From Primulina eburnea (Eukaryota > Streptophyta > Magnoliopsida > Lamiales > Gesneriaceae), in contig NC_133101.1 of assembly GCF_022965805.1 (NCBI RefSeq), positions 13,859,054-13,923,053 on the forward strand: 64,000 nucleotides of DNA. The letters are read 5' to 3'. The notes under the pieces are model-generated. The model made no database searches. It was not told the DNA's origin and saw only the letters and a list, made by a program, of their open reading frames with translations. Each line of letters opens with the position of its first letter. Position 1 is the stretch's first letter. Both the position numbers and the translations under genes were made by a program. Positions 44,658-57,291 of the stretch are shown in pieces.

Positions 44658-46016
44658 CTAAGCAACACAATCGATAACTGCACGGTAAGTCGAAAGCCAA
44701 TCCATGCCAAGAATAACATCGAAAGCAACCATAGGGATAACAATCAAATCAGCGAAGACAACTCGCTCCTCAATACGAACAGGGCACGCATAAACAATCG
44801 ATGACGGACACAACACGTCCCCCGAAGGTAAAACAACACTAAGCTGAAGGGGAAGAACAGAAGGAACTATACCCAACGATCTCAAAAAAAAATCAGACAT
44901 AAAAGAATGAGTAGCACCAGTATCTATCAAAGTAGTAGCTACTCTGTCTGAAATCAAAATAGTACTAGAGATCAATGAAGAATCGCGATTAATACCTTCC
45001 TTAGTCATCGAAAAGATCCGACCCTGCAGCTTCTCTTGGTTAGCTCCCCTAGGACAATTCCTGGCAACGTGGCCTGCCGTGCCACAACGATAACAAGAAT
45101 GAGTGCCAAATCTGCACTCTCCACGGTGATGCTTGCCACACTTAGGACACAGAGGCTTCTCGGGGTCAAATGGAACAACTGGAACTGGCGGAGGTCTAGG
45201 ACTGGACTCCATCTTACCCTTGCCTCTGAAACGATCTCTGCCTCTCTGATTCGAACTCTGGCCCCTCTGAGCAATGGCCTGGTGTCTCTCTTGCCTCTCC
45301 CGGGCAATGTCCTTCTCATCCTGCTCGGCCATCAAAGCTTTGGACACGATCTCCTTGAAAGTAACGGCCTTGGACATGTTGATATCCCGGCGAATCTCAG
45401 CTCTGAGGCCTCGAATGAAATGAGCGCCTTTGTCCTTGTCGTTCGAAGCAATATACGGAGCAAACATACAACCCTCCTCAAACTTCAGAATATACTCACC
45501 AACATCCATGCTCCCCTGACGAAGCTCCAAGAACTCTGTCACCTTCCTCGCTCGAAGGGCATCAGGAAAGTACTTGTCGTAGAACAAATCTGTAAACTCT
45601 GACCACTTCAGAGTCGCAACAGTAACACCAACCTTCGTCGCATTCCACCAAATGCGGGCGGCCTTGACCAACATGAAAACAGCACAGCTGATCCTGTCTT
45701 TGTCCTCGTACTGAAGATGATCGAAGATCGCCTCTAAAGCCTTGACCCACTCAACAGCAACAAGCGGATCAGAACTACCTGCGAACTCTGGCGGATCCAT
45801 CCTCTTGAAAGCAGAAAAGACGGCATCGTTGCCAACTGCCTGAGCTACTAGAACTCTACCTTGCCCTCTACCTTGGCCAGTACCTTGCATACGAATGAGC
45901 TGCTGAATCTGCTCGCTATGCACCTTAGCCTGCTCCTTGAGCAACTTGCCGAACTCATCGACAACTCTCGAGGAAGAACTATCCTCACCCTCTACGACTT
46001 TCCTCTTAGATGGCAT
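44658..46016 (-). CDS. R4 gag and protease, ended by in-frame TAG
   Basis: 452 codons starting MPSKRKVVEGEDSSSS. Capsid-like core about residues 75-230 (YDKYFPDALRARKVTEFLEL), then a basic linker, two zinc knuckles (CPKCGKHHRGEC near 289, CYRCGTAGHVARNC near 308) and the aspartic protease (DTGATHS near 364, FDVILGMDWL near 437). The TAG at 44658-44660 lies after the protease, and the same frame runs on towards reverse transcriptase, so the stop is probably a mutation rather than a gag/pol boundary. Confidence 0.9.
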   Translation of the reverse strand: MPSKRKVVEGEDSSSSRVVDEFGKLLKEQAKVHSEQIQQLIRMQGTGQGRGQGRVLVAQAVGNDAVFSAFKRMDPPEFAGSSDPLVAVEWVKALEAIFDHLQYEDKDRISCAVFMLVKAARIWWNATKVGVTVATLKWSEFTDLFYDKYFPDALRARKVTEFLELRQGSMDVGEYILKFEEGCMFAPYIASNDKDKGAHFIRGLRAEIRRDINMSKAVTFKEIVSKALMAEQDEKDIARERQERHQAIAQRGQSSNQRGRDRFRGKGKMESSPRPPPVPVVPFDPEKPLCPKCGKHHRGECRFGTHSCYRCGTAGHVARNCPRGANQEKLQGRIFSMTKEGINRDSSLISSTILISDRVATTLIDTGATHSFMSDFFLRSLGIVPSVLPLQLSVVLPSGDVLCPSSIVYACPVRIEERVVFADLIVIPMVAFDVILGMDWLSTYRAVIDCVA

Positions 46017-46133
46017 ACTCTACAATTGCTCACAAGACACCAGTCAATAGATAACAATAAATAGATAGATGCCAGAAAACATACCCGGACAGTTGAAAGT
46101 AGACGAAGTCATATGCATTGGTCCGAAGAACCG

Positions 46134-46147
46134 GTGCTCTGATACCA
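46134..46147 (-). other. Primer binding site of R4 (initiator-Met tRNA)
   Basis: The minus strand reads TGGTATCAGAGCAC, five bases from the LTR border at 46153. Confidence 0.88.
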
Positions 46148-46152
46148 CTAAA

Positions 46153-47732
46153 TGTGACACCCTGACCCGTTACAATTAAAATACAGCGGAATTTAAAATT
46201 TTCTTTCAAATGGAAGGAGTTTCAAAATATATTTCATAAAAGTGTTTACAAAATAGCAATATATGATCATTTAAATGACATAACAAAATACAAAACAATC
46301 ATTCCTATGATCATGCCAAAATCTTCCTTCCAATCTTCGTATGCATATGACTCCCATCCACAGTCAACGTCCCGGTCCGTCGCTCTTATCTGCATCACAT
46401 GAATAAACTGAAATGAGAATAAATCTCAGCAAGTGGAACTCTTACGTAGCAATGATACAATATACTCTGTAAAACATGGCTTTTAAATCATAAATACCAT
46501 CTACTCTGAAATATGAATACTGTAGCAATAATTGTAGCAATAACATAGCAATAAGATGGTATTTCTCTTTTCTCTGGTTGGATTGATATCAATAGTATCT
46601 CTGTCTGTGGGTGCAAATATCCCACATCGATATAAACCGACAACTCTGAGGGATATAAGCCTATGGTCGATGATCATCTAATTGCATGCAATGCTCTGAC
46701 TATGATTAATCAATCCAATAAAACATTTGAACTCTGAATATCATTTAAAGCCGTCGTTTCGCAATCTATATCTTTTCTCTTGTATTCCCTTATAACAATA
46801 GTGAGACATCAATGCCTCCAATAGATAATCAATACATAACAATGGACCAATGGAAGGGAATAACACTTTGAACTCTTTAAAACACAATACATATAATATC
46901 ATGTGAGCAAAGGGATGAAATTCCACTTACAACCCAATAGAACACCTCAAACTAAGCTCTTGGTCACCACCTACAACAATAGTCCATAGATAACACCAAT
47001 ATCAAGTCTAAATCCACAAGTACAAGTCAAATAATCCATAAACCAACTCAAACATCAAGTCCAAAACAACTCTTAACTCGAAACCTCAATAGAATCGTAC
47101 CAAAAGCTTACCTAAGCTTCCTTATACCACGGAGAACGTCGATCTCAAGTCGGAAATCCAAATAACTCCAAGAATCAAAGGTAGGAAGCTAAAGAAATGG
47201 AGGAAAACCCTTGGAAAGGGAGAGGAAATCTCGAAAAAGGTAGATAGGATAGGATAAGGTATGGCCAACAACTCCAAAAAGTAGCTTAAAATCTCGCCCA
47301 TACTTACACCGCGGGTGCGCTGCCACAAGCACCGCGGGTGCGCTAAGCCTTCGGCCATCCAGAATAAATCCCATGCACAAACACCGCGGGTGCGGTGCTG
47401 CTACTACCGCGGGTGCGGTCTCACCGCGGGTGCGGTCCTTGCACTGCCGCGGGTGCGGTGATGCCACGGCCTTCCAAATGCAAAATGATGAATAGTACAC
47501 CGCGGGGGCACTCCTCTAAGAGCGCGGGTGCACTCAAGCCACAGCAATGAACAATACAAAACCATCTAAAATCGATCCGAAACGCTGAAACGAACAACCA
47601 ACAACATCTAAAACCTCCAGACAACAATAACCAATAATACTATGGCCCAAAACTCAACTCTAACATCTAAATCATAAACCCAAATAACAAGCAAAGCTTA
47701 AACCGTACCGTACACCGGGCTCGGCTATTACA
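46153..47732 (-). mobile_element. 5' LTR of Gypsy element R4
   Basis: 1580 bp, the same length as the 3' LTR, followed by the target duplication AAAAT (47733-47737). R4 (39969-47732) is 7764 bp and is inserted in the solo LTR. Confidence 0.92.
47308..47534. repeat. Array of 8 palindromic units in R4 5' LTR
   Basis: The same eight CCGCGGGTGCGG-type units as at 41124-41350, with the same spacing and only scattered base changes. Confidence 0.85.
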
Positions 47733-50210
47733 AAAATAATCGGCAGCACACTCTAGTTTCGGGAAGGATTTTCGAAGCTTCAAAGCAATTCCTAGCCGTC
47801 GTCACGTCCCGTTCTTCGTCGTCAACGGATATTCGAGCGTAAACTACGCAAAGGCACACCCTAATCTCCCTTGCTCATCCATTATATCATATTATATTTG
47901 AATTATTGGTTATATGTAGATCAAGACTTTATTTTTCAGAATTTTTCGTAGCACAGCATGTATGCTTGAAGGAACTCGGTTTTCGAATCAAATAAATTTC
48001 TTATGGTTTGTTTAAGGGGCTGCCATGACATAGCTAAGATCAAGAGAGGTTTTTATATGAATTAGAACCACCCACACTCACCCAACGCACGGCTAAAAGG
48101 AAAAGAAAGAACCAAAACCGTAAATTGCACCAAAGGAGCGATGTGCTGTCAAAAGCCTACGGATTTCCGTGTGCTTGTTTTCATGGGAGGGCCGGCCTGG
48201 GCTGGGGCTCATGGCTAGCCTAGGGTGGTGTAAAGGGAGGAGTCCTAGTCAGGCTAGGGCTCGTTGGGAAAGGCGGCGAAGAGTCCCTTGCAAGAGGGAC
48301 TCTACCCGAGAAGCATGTTGAAGCACGCGCAGGGTTGCTGCTCTTCACACAGCCTTAGGCGTGCGGTTCAGGGGTCCGGGCTGGTGTAGGTCTAGTCCTT
48401 AGGGTCATAAGCAAGTGCTCTTGTCATGGGTTTGGGTGGTAGGGCGTTGGTTAGAGCCACACGATCGCACACACAGATTTCGTGCATGTCCCATGCTCTC
48501 GGCCAGCACTTGTAGGGCTTGTGTTGCCTCGTTTTTGGGTTTTGGCTTGATGTCTTGGTGAAATTAGTGTCCAGTAGGCAACTTTAGCGTGTTAGGCATC
48601 TTTTGACTCGATATGGTTCGGGGGTAACTCGATAAAATTAAGAGATGGCTCGGGGTCGAAGTTTAGGTGTCAAATGAGTTCTAAAATAAAGAAAATTTGG
48701 AAAACGACTCACGGGGGTCGAGCCGTGATCCATAAGGGCTAAAATAATATAAAAAGACTAAATTTAGAATTTAGGAATTTTATATTAAAGTTTGGTATTT
48801 TTCGGGATTAAAACACCGTTAAAATAATTAAGAAAAGATAATTGAAAAAGTTTAAGTTTTAAGCCAAATAAAATTACGAAAAAATTCACGTAAGCTTAAA
48901 TAATTATTTGGGACATGTTAGAGTCATGAAATCAAGAAAATAATCGAAAATGAAAAATGTCGAAGCCAGGGGTAAAACGGTCATTTTACACCGGGAATTT
49001 AGTAAAGGTCATGGCAGTGCCCGAAATGCTGTTTCTATGTTATTATCATGATTTTGAAATGTTTATGAATTTCTCATGATTAAATGCTGATTTTTTTTTA
49101 AATGTCTAAAGAATGTTCATGATTGAAAAAGACATTTAAAATACATGCTGCATGCTTGGTTTCAAAAGAAAAGAGAAAATGTTATGTTATGCACGTTTTT
49201 AATAAGTGATGTGAATGAAATACGTTGAATGAAGTGAAGTGATTGTGACTAGTTCGTCAATGGTGGCGATATCGTGAGGGTGATGGTCCCAGTGGGAGCC
49301 CGACGATCGTGTTTCCATTATTGCGAACAAGAGGTTAAGAGGTTATGAGGTTTGAGGTTAGGATAGGAATGTCGTGAGGGGAAAGCCCATTGGGAGCCCC
49401 GACGATCGTATTTCTATTTTATTCATGTTAGGCCAGGGCCCAGTTGACCGGTGAGAGTGTTGCTGGTGTCCCCCGTCGCCCAGTACTGTGGTTTTATTTC
49501 TGATGGATCCATCGAGAGGTCATGTCATGAGAGGAAAGTCACAATTAACGATCTGAATTCAACAAAGGAAAAAAGAAAAGGAAAAATGTTTATGATCACG
49601 AAAAATGTTTTATGTCATGTCATGTTGAGGAAAAAAGAAAGAGGTTAATGTTTATGAAATGCATCATGAAAATATTTATGAAAATGTTTATGTTTATGCA
49701 TCTTCATGAAAACGATATTTTAAGTACGAGTATTTTTCACCGTTATATGTTGACTGTATTATGTATTACTCGTTATAAAGATTATGGTGTGTTGAGTCTT
49801 TAGACTCACTAGGTGTGATGGATGCAGGTGGTTCTGAGGGAGGTCTTGATGAGTGATACTACTGGACTGATGGCGCACACAACCCGAGGACCAACGCATT
49901 ATTTTCCGCATTACGCTTTATGATTTCTTTTAAAGATTTTAAGACTATTTATTTATGCTTTTGAGAGGTTTTTGAGAGTTTAGTATGGGCTACACTTTTC
50001 AAATAATGTTTTTAGGTTTGGTAAAATGTTTTACGATTTCTGGTTTGACTATTCCTTTCAATTTTCAAATACTAGTTGGATGATTTACTTTAAAATGGCG
50101 CAAGAGTATTTTTATGTGCATGTGCATACATGACCGAAAATGTGAGAGATTTTAAAAAAAAAATTTCTAGTACTTTTAAAGAAAATAAAAGATGAGGACG
50201 TTTCAAGCTG

Positions 50211-51065
50211 TAATGGATCACACTATATTTAATATAGTACATGGGTTCTTTGTCCAGTATATGGATTACTATGTTGGGTTGTGGAAAGAGAAGGCCGACA
50301 TACAGGGTGGAAGAATATGAGGAATCATACTATCGGAGTGAGGATTCACTTGAACTAATTAAATATCCCACGCGATCATTGAGACTTCCCCATTCAAGAT
50401 TATCTGGCTTTTGGTTTTTATTAATTACTTGGAAATCGAACTTACTAGTTTTGTTGATATACAATGCATGTTTTTCAACATGGGGTGGCCTACATGCACA
50501 TAAGGTGTATCGAGTCCATAAAGAACCTAGATATATTAGCCATATTGTGAAAATGAAAAATATATGTATAAAATTTTCTTATAAAATAAATGAAAATTGA
50601 GATAAATATTTTTTTTCCCCAAGTAAATGGATTTTGTGTTGTCTGTGATTGTTTATAATGAGTGAGTTTCATTCAAATTACTTATATTCCGAATATATAC
50701 TCCAAAGTTTCATTCACACAAAACAACAAAATCCCTTGATGAATCCAAACAGTTTCAAGCAAAAATTCCTTGGCTTTCTTGAGAAATAGCCAAGATTTTT
50801 GTTTAGAATGTATTATTACTTATGTCTGAGAAATGGCTGAAATTTTTTTATACATGCATCTCCCTTAGGAACTGCAGCGGCTCAAACTAGGAACCAAAGG
50901 TCATTTTCCTTGGAAACGTTGTGGGTTCGAACTTGAAGGTAAACTGATGTTTAGCTAGATATTCTGAATTGATTCATATTATTTTTGGTTGTAAATTCTC
51001 TGCACGAATACATTTCTTGTTTGACTCTAAAAAAATATGTGAATTGTGAGCAAACATTCACCATC
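50211..51065. other. Unique spacer between solo LTR and R5, unassigned frame
   Basis: A plus-strand frame at 50241-50600 (119 codons; middle part EEYEESYYRSEDSLELIKYP) looks protein-like in composition, but I recognise no family and see no splice partners. A 35-bp stretch at 50415-50449 is identical to part of intron 3 of the transporter gene. Confidence 0.35.
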
Positions 51066-51070
51066 TCATC
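51066..51070. repeat. Target-site duplication TCATC of R5, left
   Basis: TCATC here and at 59421-59425 flank R5. Confidence 0.88.
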
Positions 51071-52985
51071 TGTGGGGACCCGGGCTCTAAATCAAATTCT
51101 AGCTCGGATTAAATGGATCTGTGAGAAAATGTGGGTCAAATTTTCGCTTTTTAACATTTATCCTAATGTATATGAATAAGCATAAAGTCTTTACTTATTA
51201 TACAACATATGAACATGTCTTGTTTTAATACAAACATATATCTACTGTTTATTACAAACCATGAAATACAAGTAGTACAAGTCTAGTCTGACACTACTAG
51301 TGATCTTCTGCGCCCGTAGTCACCACGCTAACTCGATCTCATCTTTGTCGTGACCCTGATCCTGTCCCACCTGTTGTTATGCACACATACAGACATAACA
51401 ACAACCAGAAACTCCGGTGAGAACATATCCCAGTATAAACATGTATATAACAATTTAAAACATGAAACATGCTATCATGAATGACATCAATATACACATG
51501 TAATGCGAATCAAATCATGTCTAGAATCGACTCGACTATAACTCTAGGGATCCCGGTGTGAATAAGACGATCTATCACCTACCCTCCCAATCGGGGTGAC
51601 GGTACGTCTTATTCCTAGACTTCGGTCTGATCTGTATCCACATCTACAATAGGAGACTGATCTTCCCCTAAGCTGTGATATCACCGAACATCTAGAAGTT
51701 TGACTGTTCTGTCAAGACTCCCTATCTTAAATGCAATGAATAACAATCTGTAAAAAAAACATAATCATCTTAAATGATTTGAATACAAGTCTATAAACAA
51801 ATCACAATCATATCACAAGATAAACAATAAATTTAGTATGTGATTTTGGTTGGGAAACTCAAATTGGATCTAATTTGAATCATGTCTCCCCAAACAAACA
51901 TGCATTATACCTTTCTTGTTAAACCGTTATTGATGTCGAGGTCTCGAAGACGAATCTTACCAATGTCAATCTGAAATGGCAATGTAACGATACACAATCT
52001 ATCAATCTCTAATCTCAATCAACACATATCCAATTCAATACTTGATCTCGGTACAATTTGACGGCATAACAACGTTTTCTCGATATCGGTCTATCCAAAT
52101 CTCATCATATATCAATAATCAATAACCTCAACTCATATTCATCATCATAGTCATATGATACTATCCAAAATCTGCATAATTTAGCTCTAAATATGCTGGA
52201 AAATCGTAACAATTGCATATGACATCCGATAATCGATCCGATTGCGAATATATGATGCTTATACTCATAAGAACATATATCTACAATCATATCCAAGTTT
52301 TCCCAACACCAATATCTCAAATCATGTTGAAAGTGAACAATACTTACATCACCTTGTAACTTTGAGTGAGAGGAGTAAGAATTTCTACTTGGATCAAAGT
52401 TTGGATATGTAAATCTTGCACAAGCTAGCCTCAAAGTAAGATAACTTTCCTTTTTCCCTCTTTCTCTCGGTGGTCTCAGCAAATATGAGGAGAGAAATGA
52501 AGATGCAGTATATATATCTTGCATGTCTAAGAACACATGGCTCATCCTTTGGTGTACACGTCTCGCGCATATGCGCGACATCACCCGCGCATATGCGCGA
52601 GACCTACTGGTCTCGGCAATGAAAATCTTAACACCTCGCGCATATGCGCCATTCTTTTCGCGCATATGCGCCAAAGCTTCTGGAGGTGTCGCGCATATGC
52701 GCGACTTATCTCGCGCATGTGCGCCAATGTCTCTGGACGTGTCGCGCATGTGCGCGCATTTCTTCGCGCATATGTGCCGATGCTACTGTAATTCTCATGC
52801 ATATGCGCGCATTTCTTCGCGCATATGCGCCATAGCTTCGGCCCTTTACATCTATTCTTAACCTTTCTCATCTTTTCTCATGTTTTTCCTACTCCCATTT
52901 TACTTAGTGTTTCTCATGCAATGTCATGCACTCTCACGTCCTCGAATATCGCATTAATGAAGACTAATAAATCTTGAGCCTTACA
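51071..52985 (-). mobile_element. 3' LTR of Gypsy element R5
   Basis: 1915 bp, TGTGGGGACCCGGG to GAGCCTTACA. It is preceded on the minus strand by a purine tract (TTAGAGGGGGAGAAA, 52986-53000). It differs from the 5' LTR by small indels, including one extra array unit of about 22 bp. Confidence 0.92.
52563..52830. repeat. Array of about 10 CGCGCATATGCGCG palindromes in R5 3' LTR
   Basis: The unit TCGCGCATATGCGCGA is a perfect 16-bp palindrome; variants contain CATGTG or lose one outer base. About ten units occur, some in close pairs joined by CATTTCTT. The array lies about 155-425 bp from the U3 start. Overlapping open frames on both strands come from the repeat. Confidence 0.9.
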
Positions 52986-53085
52986 TTTCTCCCCCTCTAA
53001 GAAATGATTTCGTCCTCGAAATCGCAGGCAATCTATCAATTCATATATGAAAAGTAATATAATCAATACTGAAGAATTACTTACA

Positions 53086-54003
53086 TCATGTAAATAACTC
53101 GGGATGTTTTTGTCGCATATTTGCTTCTGTCTCCCAAGTCGCTTCTTCTATGCCATGTCGACTCCATTGGACTTTTACTAAAGGAATAATCTTCGTCCTG
53201 AGCTTCTTTTCTTTCCGATCAAGAATCTGTATCGGTTGCTCAACGTAGCTTAAAGTCTGATCAAGCTCAGCTTCGTCATGATGAATGACATGAGAAACAT
53301 CAGGCATGTATTTACGCAACACCGATACATGAAAAACGTCATATATCTCAGATAGAGAAGGAGGAAGAGCAAGTCGATAAGCTCGATTGCCAATCTTTTC
53401 AAGAATTTCGTACGGACCGATGTATCTAGGAGATAGCTTCCCGCGCTTGCCAAATCTGACAACGCCTCTGAAAGGGGAAATCTTCAAGAATACTCTGTCT
53501 CCTTTCTCAAATACTAATGGCCTACGCCGGATATTGGCGTATTTCGCCTGCCTATCCTGAGCTGTCTTCATTCTTTTCTGAATGATCTTCACCTTCTCAG
53601 CCATTTCACGAATCATATCTGGCCCAAGTTCTGGTATCTCTGAGATATCATCCCAGTACAGTGGAGATCTGCACTTCTTACCATACAGAGCTTCAAACGG
53701 TGTCATCTCAATGCTCGTCTGATAGCTGTTATTGTAGGAGAATTCACAAAGAGGTAGGGATTCTTGCCAACTAGTGCCAAAATCTAGCACTACGGCTCTC
53801 AACATATCCTCCAAAGTCTGGATAGTCCGTTCTGAATGTCCGTCTGTCTGAGGATGATAAGCGGTGCTTAGGTGTAAAGTCGTACCTAAAGCCTGCTGCA
53901 AACTATGCCAAAAGTGAGAAGTAAATCGTGGATCACGATCTGATACGATAGACTTCGGCACACCATGTAATCTGACTACCTCTCTGACATATAATTCTGC
54001 CAT
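53086..54003 (-). CDS. R5 pol, C-terminal part: integrase core and chromodomain
   Basis: 305 codons in frame with the main pol, following TAG 54004-54006. It contains [23 protein letters not shown] with the Glu of TIQTLED, and a chromodomain-like end (VQWSRHGIEEATWE). Similarity to R3 is high, so R3 and R5 belong to sister families. Confidence 0.88.
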   Translation of the reverse strand: MAELYVREVVRLHGVPKSIVSDRDPRFTSHFWHSLQQALGTTLHLSTAYHPQTDGHSERTIQTLEDMLRAVVLDFGTSWQESLPLCEFSYNNSYQTSIEMTPFEALYGKKCRSPLYWDDISEIPELGPDMIREMAEKVKIIQKRMKTAQDRQAKYANIRRRPLVFEKGDRVFLKISPFRGVVRFGKRGKLSPRYIGPYEILEKIGNRAYRLALPPSLSEIYDVFHVSVLRKYMPDVSHVIHHDEAELDQTLSYVEQPIQILDRKEKKLRTKIIPLVKVQWSRHGIEEATWETEANMRQKHPELFT

Positions 54004-54138
54004 CTAATCATGACGATATGTCGTTCTGTATGGAATAAAACAAGTAGATTTGGTCAGTCGATCAATGATGACCCAAATCGCATCACATCCTCGGGATGAT
54101 TGTGGTAACTTCGTCACAAAGTCCATGGAAATGTGATC

Positions 54139-57100
54139 TCATTTCCATTCTGGAATAGACAAACTCTGAAGTAACCCTTCGGGCTTTTTTCTTTCAGCCT
54201 TCACCTGTTGGCAGTTCAAACACTTAGACACAAATTCTGCAATATCTGTCTTCATCTGTTTCCACCAGAACTGTGTCTTCAAGTCATTGTACATCTTTCT
54301 GCCTCCAGGATGAATGCTGAACCGACTACAGTGCGCTTCTGTCATAATCTGTTGCTTCAAATCTGAAACATCTGGCACTACAAGACGGTTATTCACATAC
54401 AACACAAAATCATGTACCTGGTACTCTGACAAATGTCCTAATCGGACCATAGCAATCGATTTCTGAATATTTGGCTCACTCCTCTGCGCTTCTTTGATCC
54501 TCATAATCAAGTCTGGTTCAACTTGAATAGCAGCAAGTTGTAGTGGCCTACTCTTTGTATCAAATTCTAATCCAGACAAACAACAATTTTCAACTAGCTT
54601 TGTAACACCTATCGTCGATAAGGATAAAGAACAAACCTTTCGACTCAAGGCATCTGCTGCTGCATTCGACTTCCCTGGATAATATTTGATTTCGCAATCA
54701 AAATCTTTCAATAGATCAAGCCATCTACGTTGCCGCATATTCAACTCCGACTGAGAAAATAGATACTTCAGGCCTTTGTGATCGGAATAAATCTCAAATT
54801 TCTCGCCATAGAGATAGTGACGCCAGATCTTTAATGCAAATATGATAGCCGCCAATTCAAGATCATGAATGGGGTATCGGACTTCATGTGGCTTCAGTTG
54901 TCTCGAGGCGTAGGCGACCACATGACCTCGCTGCATAAGAACACATCCCAACCCTCGGTGAGAGGCATCACAATATACAACGAAATCACCCGTACCTGAA
55001 GGTATCGTCAGTACTGGAGCACTTGTCAGCTTCTTTTTCAATTCCACAAAGCTAGATTCACAATCTTCTGACCATACAAATGGTGCATTCTTTTGTGTTA
55101 ACTGGGTGATTGGCTTTGCAATACTGGAGAAATCTTTGATAAATCGTCGATAGTATCCTGCGAGACCCATGAAACTGCGTATCTCCGGCACAGAATTCGG
55201 TCTCGGCCAGTTGATCACAGCTTCCACTTTACTTGGATCTACAGCAATACCATCTCCAGATATAATATGTCCCAAAAAGTTAACCCGATTCAACCAAAAC
55301 TCACACTTTGACAATTTAGCATACAGTCTTTCATTTCTTAAGGTCTGCAATACAATTCTTAGATGCTCTACATGCTCATTCCTGTTCTTAGAATATACCA
55401 GAATGTCATCGATAAAAACAATCACAAAATCATCCAAATACCTCTGAAAGACTCGGTTCATCAACCCCATAAATACGGCAGGAGCATTCGTTAACCCAAA
55501 AGGCATGACAATAAATTCGTAATGTCCATACCTGGTTCGAAATGCTGTCTTCGGTATGTCCACATCTCGAACTCTGAGTTGATGATATCCGGATCGCAAA
55601 TCGATTTTAGAATAAACAGATGATCCCTGTAATTGATCAAATAAATCGTTGATGCGCGGCAATGGATATTTATTTTTCACTGTCGCTTTGTTCAATTGCC
55701 GATAATCTATACACAATCGCATCGATCCATCTTTCTTTCGCACAAAGAGCACTGGTACGCCCCAAGGAGATACACTAGGTCGGATATATCCCTTGGCTAA
55801 AAGATCTTCTAACTGTGCTTTCAGTTCTTTCAATTCAACAGGCGCCATCCTATACGGAGCTCGAGATATAGGAACAGTACCTGGCATAAGATCTATGCTA
55901 AAATCTACCTCTCGAGCTGGAGGTAATCCTGGGATTTCATCTAGAAACACATCTGCAAACTCCCGTACTACTGGCAAATCTGTCAATGTCGGGCTCGATT
56001 TCTGTACATCTACAGCATACAAAAGGAACCCTTCTGCTCCTTTCTGCAACAATCTATTCATAGTCAAAGCCGAAATCAAGGGAATCCGAGATCTGGAACC
56101 CTTACCGTAGAATTTCCACTCTTCTGTCATTTCTGGTCTGAATCTGACAATCTTGTGAAAACAATCTATGGTGGCTCTGTACTTGGTTAACATATCAATC
56201 CCAACAATGCAATCAAAATCAGCTAACCCAAGGACTATACAATCTAGATCAATTTCATGACCCTCAAACTGTAAGATACAATGTCTAACCGTAGTTACCG
56301 CTATCAAACCACTTCCCAACGGAGAAGTAATAGACACAACATCCAACAGTGACTCAACAGGCAAAGAATGCAATAACGCAAATCGTTCTGAAATGAATGT
56401 ATGCGATGCACCAGTATCTATCAATATATGAGCAGGATAACCATAAAGAAAACAGTTACCTGCTATAACATCATCTGGGGCATCCTGTGCTTGCTCTTCA
56501 GTCAACGCAAACACTTGAGCCTGTTGTCTCTGAGGCTGGTTTCCGGTCTGGCTACCTCTGGCTCGAGGCTGGGTCTGTTGAGGAGTAGGCTGGAAAGAGT
56601 GAACAGATGAAGCTTGCCTCTCGGGCTGAGTCACTGATGCAGATGACCCTGCACCCTGAAATCTCTGTGAGCCTCTCTGGGGACACACTTTGGCGAAATG
56701 CCCTTGTTGCCTACATATGTTGCATCTGCCCGTCACTCCCTGACACTGCTCTATGGCATGTCGGCCTCCACAAGTACTGCAATACACAACTGTCACATCT
56801 GTACTCTGGCCAGGACCTCGCGGTCGTGACCCACTGGAGCTCGACGAACTGCTCCCTGCTCTCTTGAATTGCTTACCCTTAACTTTCAGCTGATCCTTTC
56901 GCCCACTACTGCTACTACCGCCACTGTCAAATCTAGGAGGAGGTTGTACTGAAGGTAATGGTGGTCTCGGACTCGGGGCAACATACGGAACACTCCGTTG
57001 CCTAAGCAATCCTGCTTCTGCTCCTTTGGCACGGTTCAATGCATCGACGAAGTTGTTGCGTCTCCCAGTGTTTACATATGTAAAGATATCGGGATTTAAG

Positions 57101-57291
57101 CCATTTATAAACTGATCCGCTACGGCCTCATCATTACCTGAAACATGAGGTGCAAAGCGAAGCAAGGAAGAAAATTTAGCGACATACTCTTCAATGTTCA
57201 ATTGTCCTTGCCTCAGGTTTGCAAACTCAGCGCCTTTATCTTTACGGTAGGATACAGGAAAGAATCGCTGATAAAACTTTGTCTTGATCAC
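54139..57291 (-). CDS. R5 gag-pol, main part, start of gag missing
   Basis: 1050 codons, open without a stop from late gag to the integrase zinc finger. The frame begins mid-gag ([22 protein letters not shown]), with no gag N-terminus upstream. Zinc knuckles: [13 protein letters not shown] then [14 protein letters not shown] near residue 187. Protease DTGASHT near 291, reverse transcriptase with VFIDDIL near 628, RNase H with CDAS near 770, integrase [10 protein letters not shown] then CLNCQQ near 1005-1040. It ends at TGA 54139-54141, where R3 and R4 have a Trp codon. The start given is a GTG used only to mark the open frame; no good ATG was seen. Confidence 0.9.
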   Translation of the reverse strand: MIKTKFYQRFFPVSYRKDKGAEFANLRQGQLNIEEYVAKFSSLLRFAPHVSGNDEAVADQFINGLNPDIFTYVNTGRRNNFVDALNRAKGAEAGLLRQRSVPYVAPSPRPPLPSVQPPPRFDSGGSSSSGRKDQLKVKGKQFKRAGSSSSSSSGSRPRGPGQSTDVTVVYCSTCGGRHAIEQCQGVTGRCNICRQQGHFAKVCPQRGSQRFQGAGSSASVTQPERQASSVHSFQPTPQQTQPRARGSQTGNQPQRQQAQVFALTEEQAQDAPDDVIAGNCFLYGYPAHILIDTGASHTFISERFALLHSLPVESLLDVVSITSPLGSGLIAVTTVRHCILQFEGHEIDLDCIVLGLADFDCIVGIDMLTKYRATIDCFHKIVRFRPEMTEEWKFYGKGSRSRIPLISALTMNRLLQKGAEGFLLYAVDVQKSSPTLTDLPVVREFADVFLDEIPGLPPAREVDFSIDLMPGTVPISRAPYRMAPVELKELKAQLEDLLAKGYIRPSVSPWGVPVLFVRKKDGSMRLCIDYRQLNKATVKNKYPLPRINDLFDQLQGSSVYSKIDLRSGYHQLRVRDVDIPKTAFRTRYGHYEFIVMPFGLTNAPAVFMGLMNRVFQRYLDDFVIVFIDDILVYSKNRNEHVEHLRIVLQTLRNERLYAKLSKCEFWLNRVNFLGHIISGDGIAVDPSKVEAVINWPRPNSVPEIRSFMGLAGYYRRFIKDFSSIAKPITQLTQKNAPFVWSEDCESSFVELKKKLTSAPVLTIPSGTGDFVVYCDASHRGLGCVLMQRGHVVAYASRQLKPHEVRYPIHDLELAAIIFALKIWRHYLYGEKFEIYSDHKGLKYLFSQSELNMRQRRWLDLLKDFDCEIKYYPGKSNAAADALSRKVCSLSLSTIGVTKLVENCCLSGLEFDTKSRPLQLAAIQVEPDLIMRIKEAQRSEPNIQKSIAMVRLGHLSEYQVHDFVLYVNNRLVVPDVSDLKQQIMTEAHCSRFSIHPGGRKMYNDLKTQFWWKQMKTDIAEFVSKCLNCQQVKAERKKPEGLLQSLSIPEWK

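Larger units (their letters stand above)
39299..50205. mobile_element. Solo LTR of about 3.1 kb, split by element R4
   Basis: Outer parts 39299-39968 and 47738-50205. The ends are an imperfect inverted repeat (TGTAAGGTCC at the left, GGACGTTTCA at the right) and the flanks carry the 5-bp duplication AGCTG. There is no primer binding site, polypurine tract or coding region besides those of the inserted R4, so this is a single LTR left by recombination. It shares GTTGAGTCTTTAGACTCACT (about 49791) with the insertion at 8424-11397. Short open frames inside (49451-49803) have no domains. Net length is 3138 bp without R4 and its second target copy. Confidence 0.8.

Noticed and set aside
52105..52871. 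Several overlapping open frames (up to 214 codons) on both strands rich in HMR, RAYAR and RICA motifs, with copies at 58562-59306
   Set aside because: They follow the CGCGCATATGCGCG array inside the R5 LTR; the palindromes read open on both strands and no domain is present.
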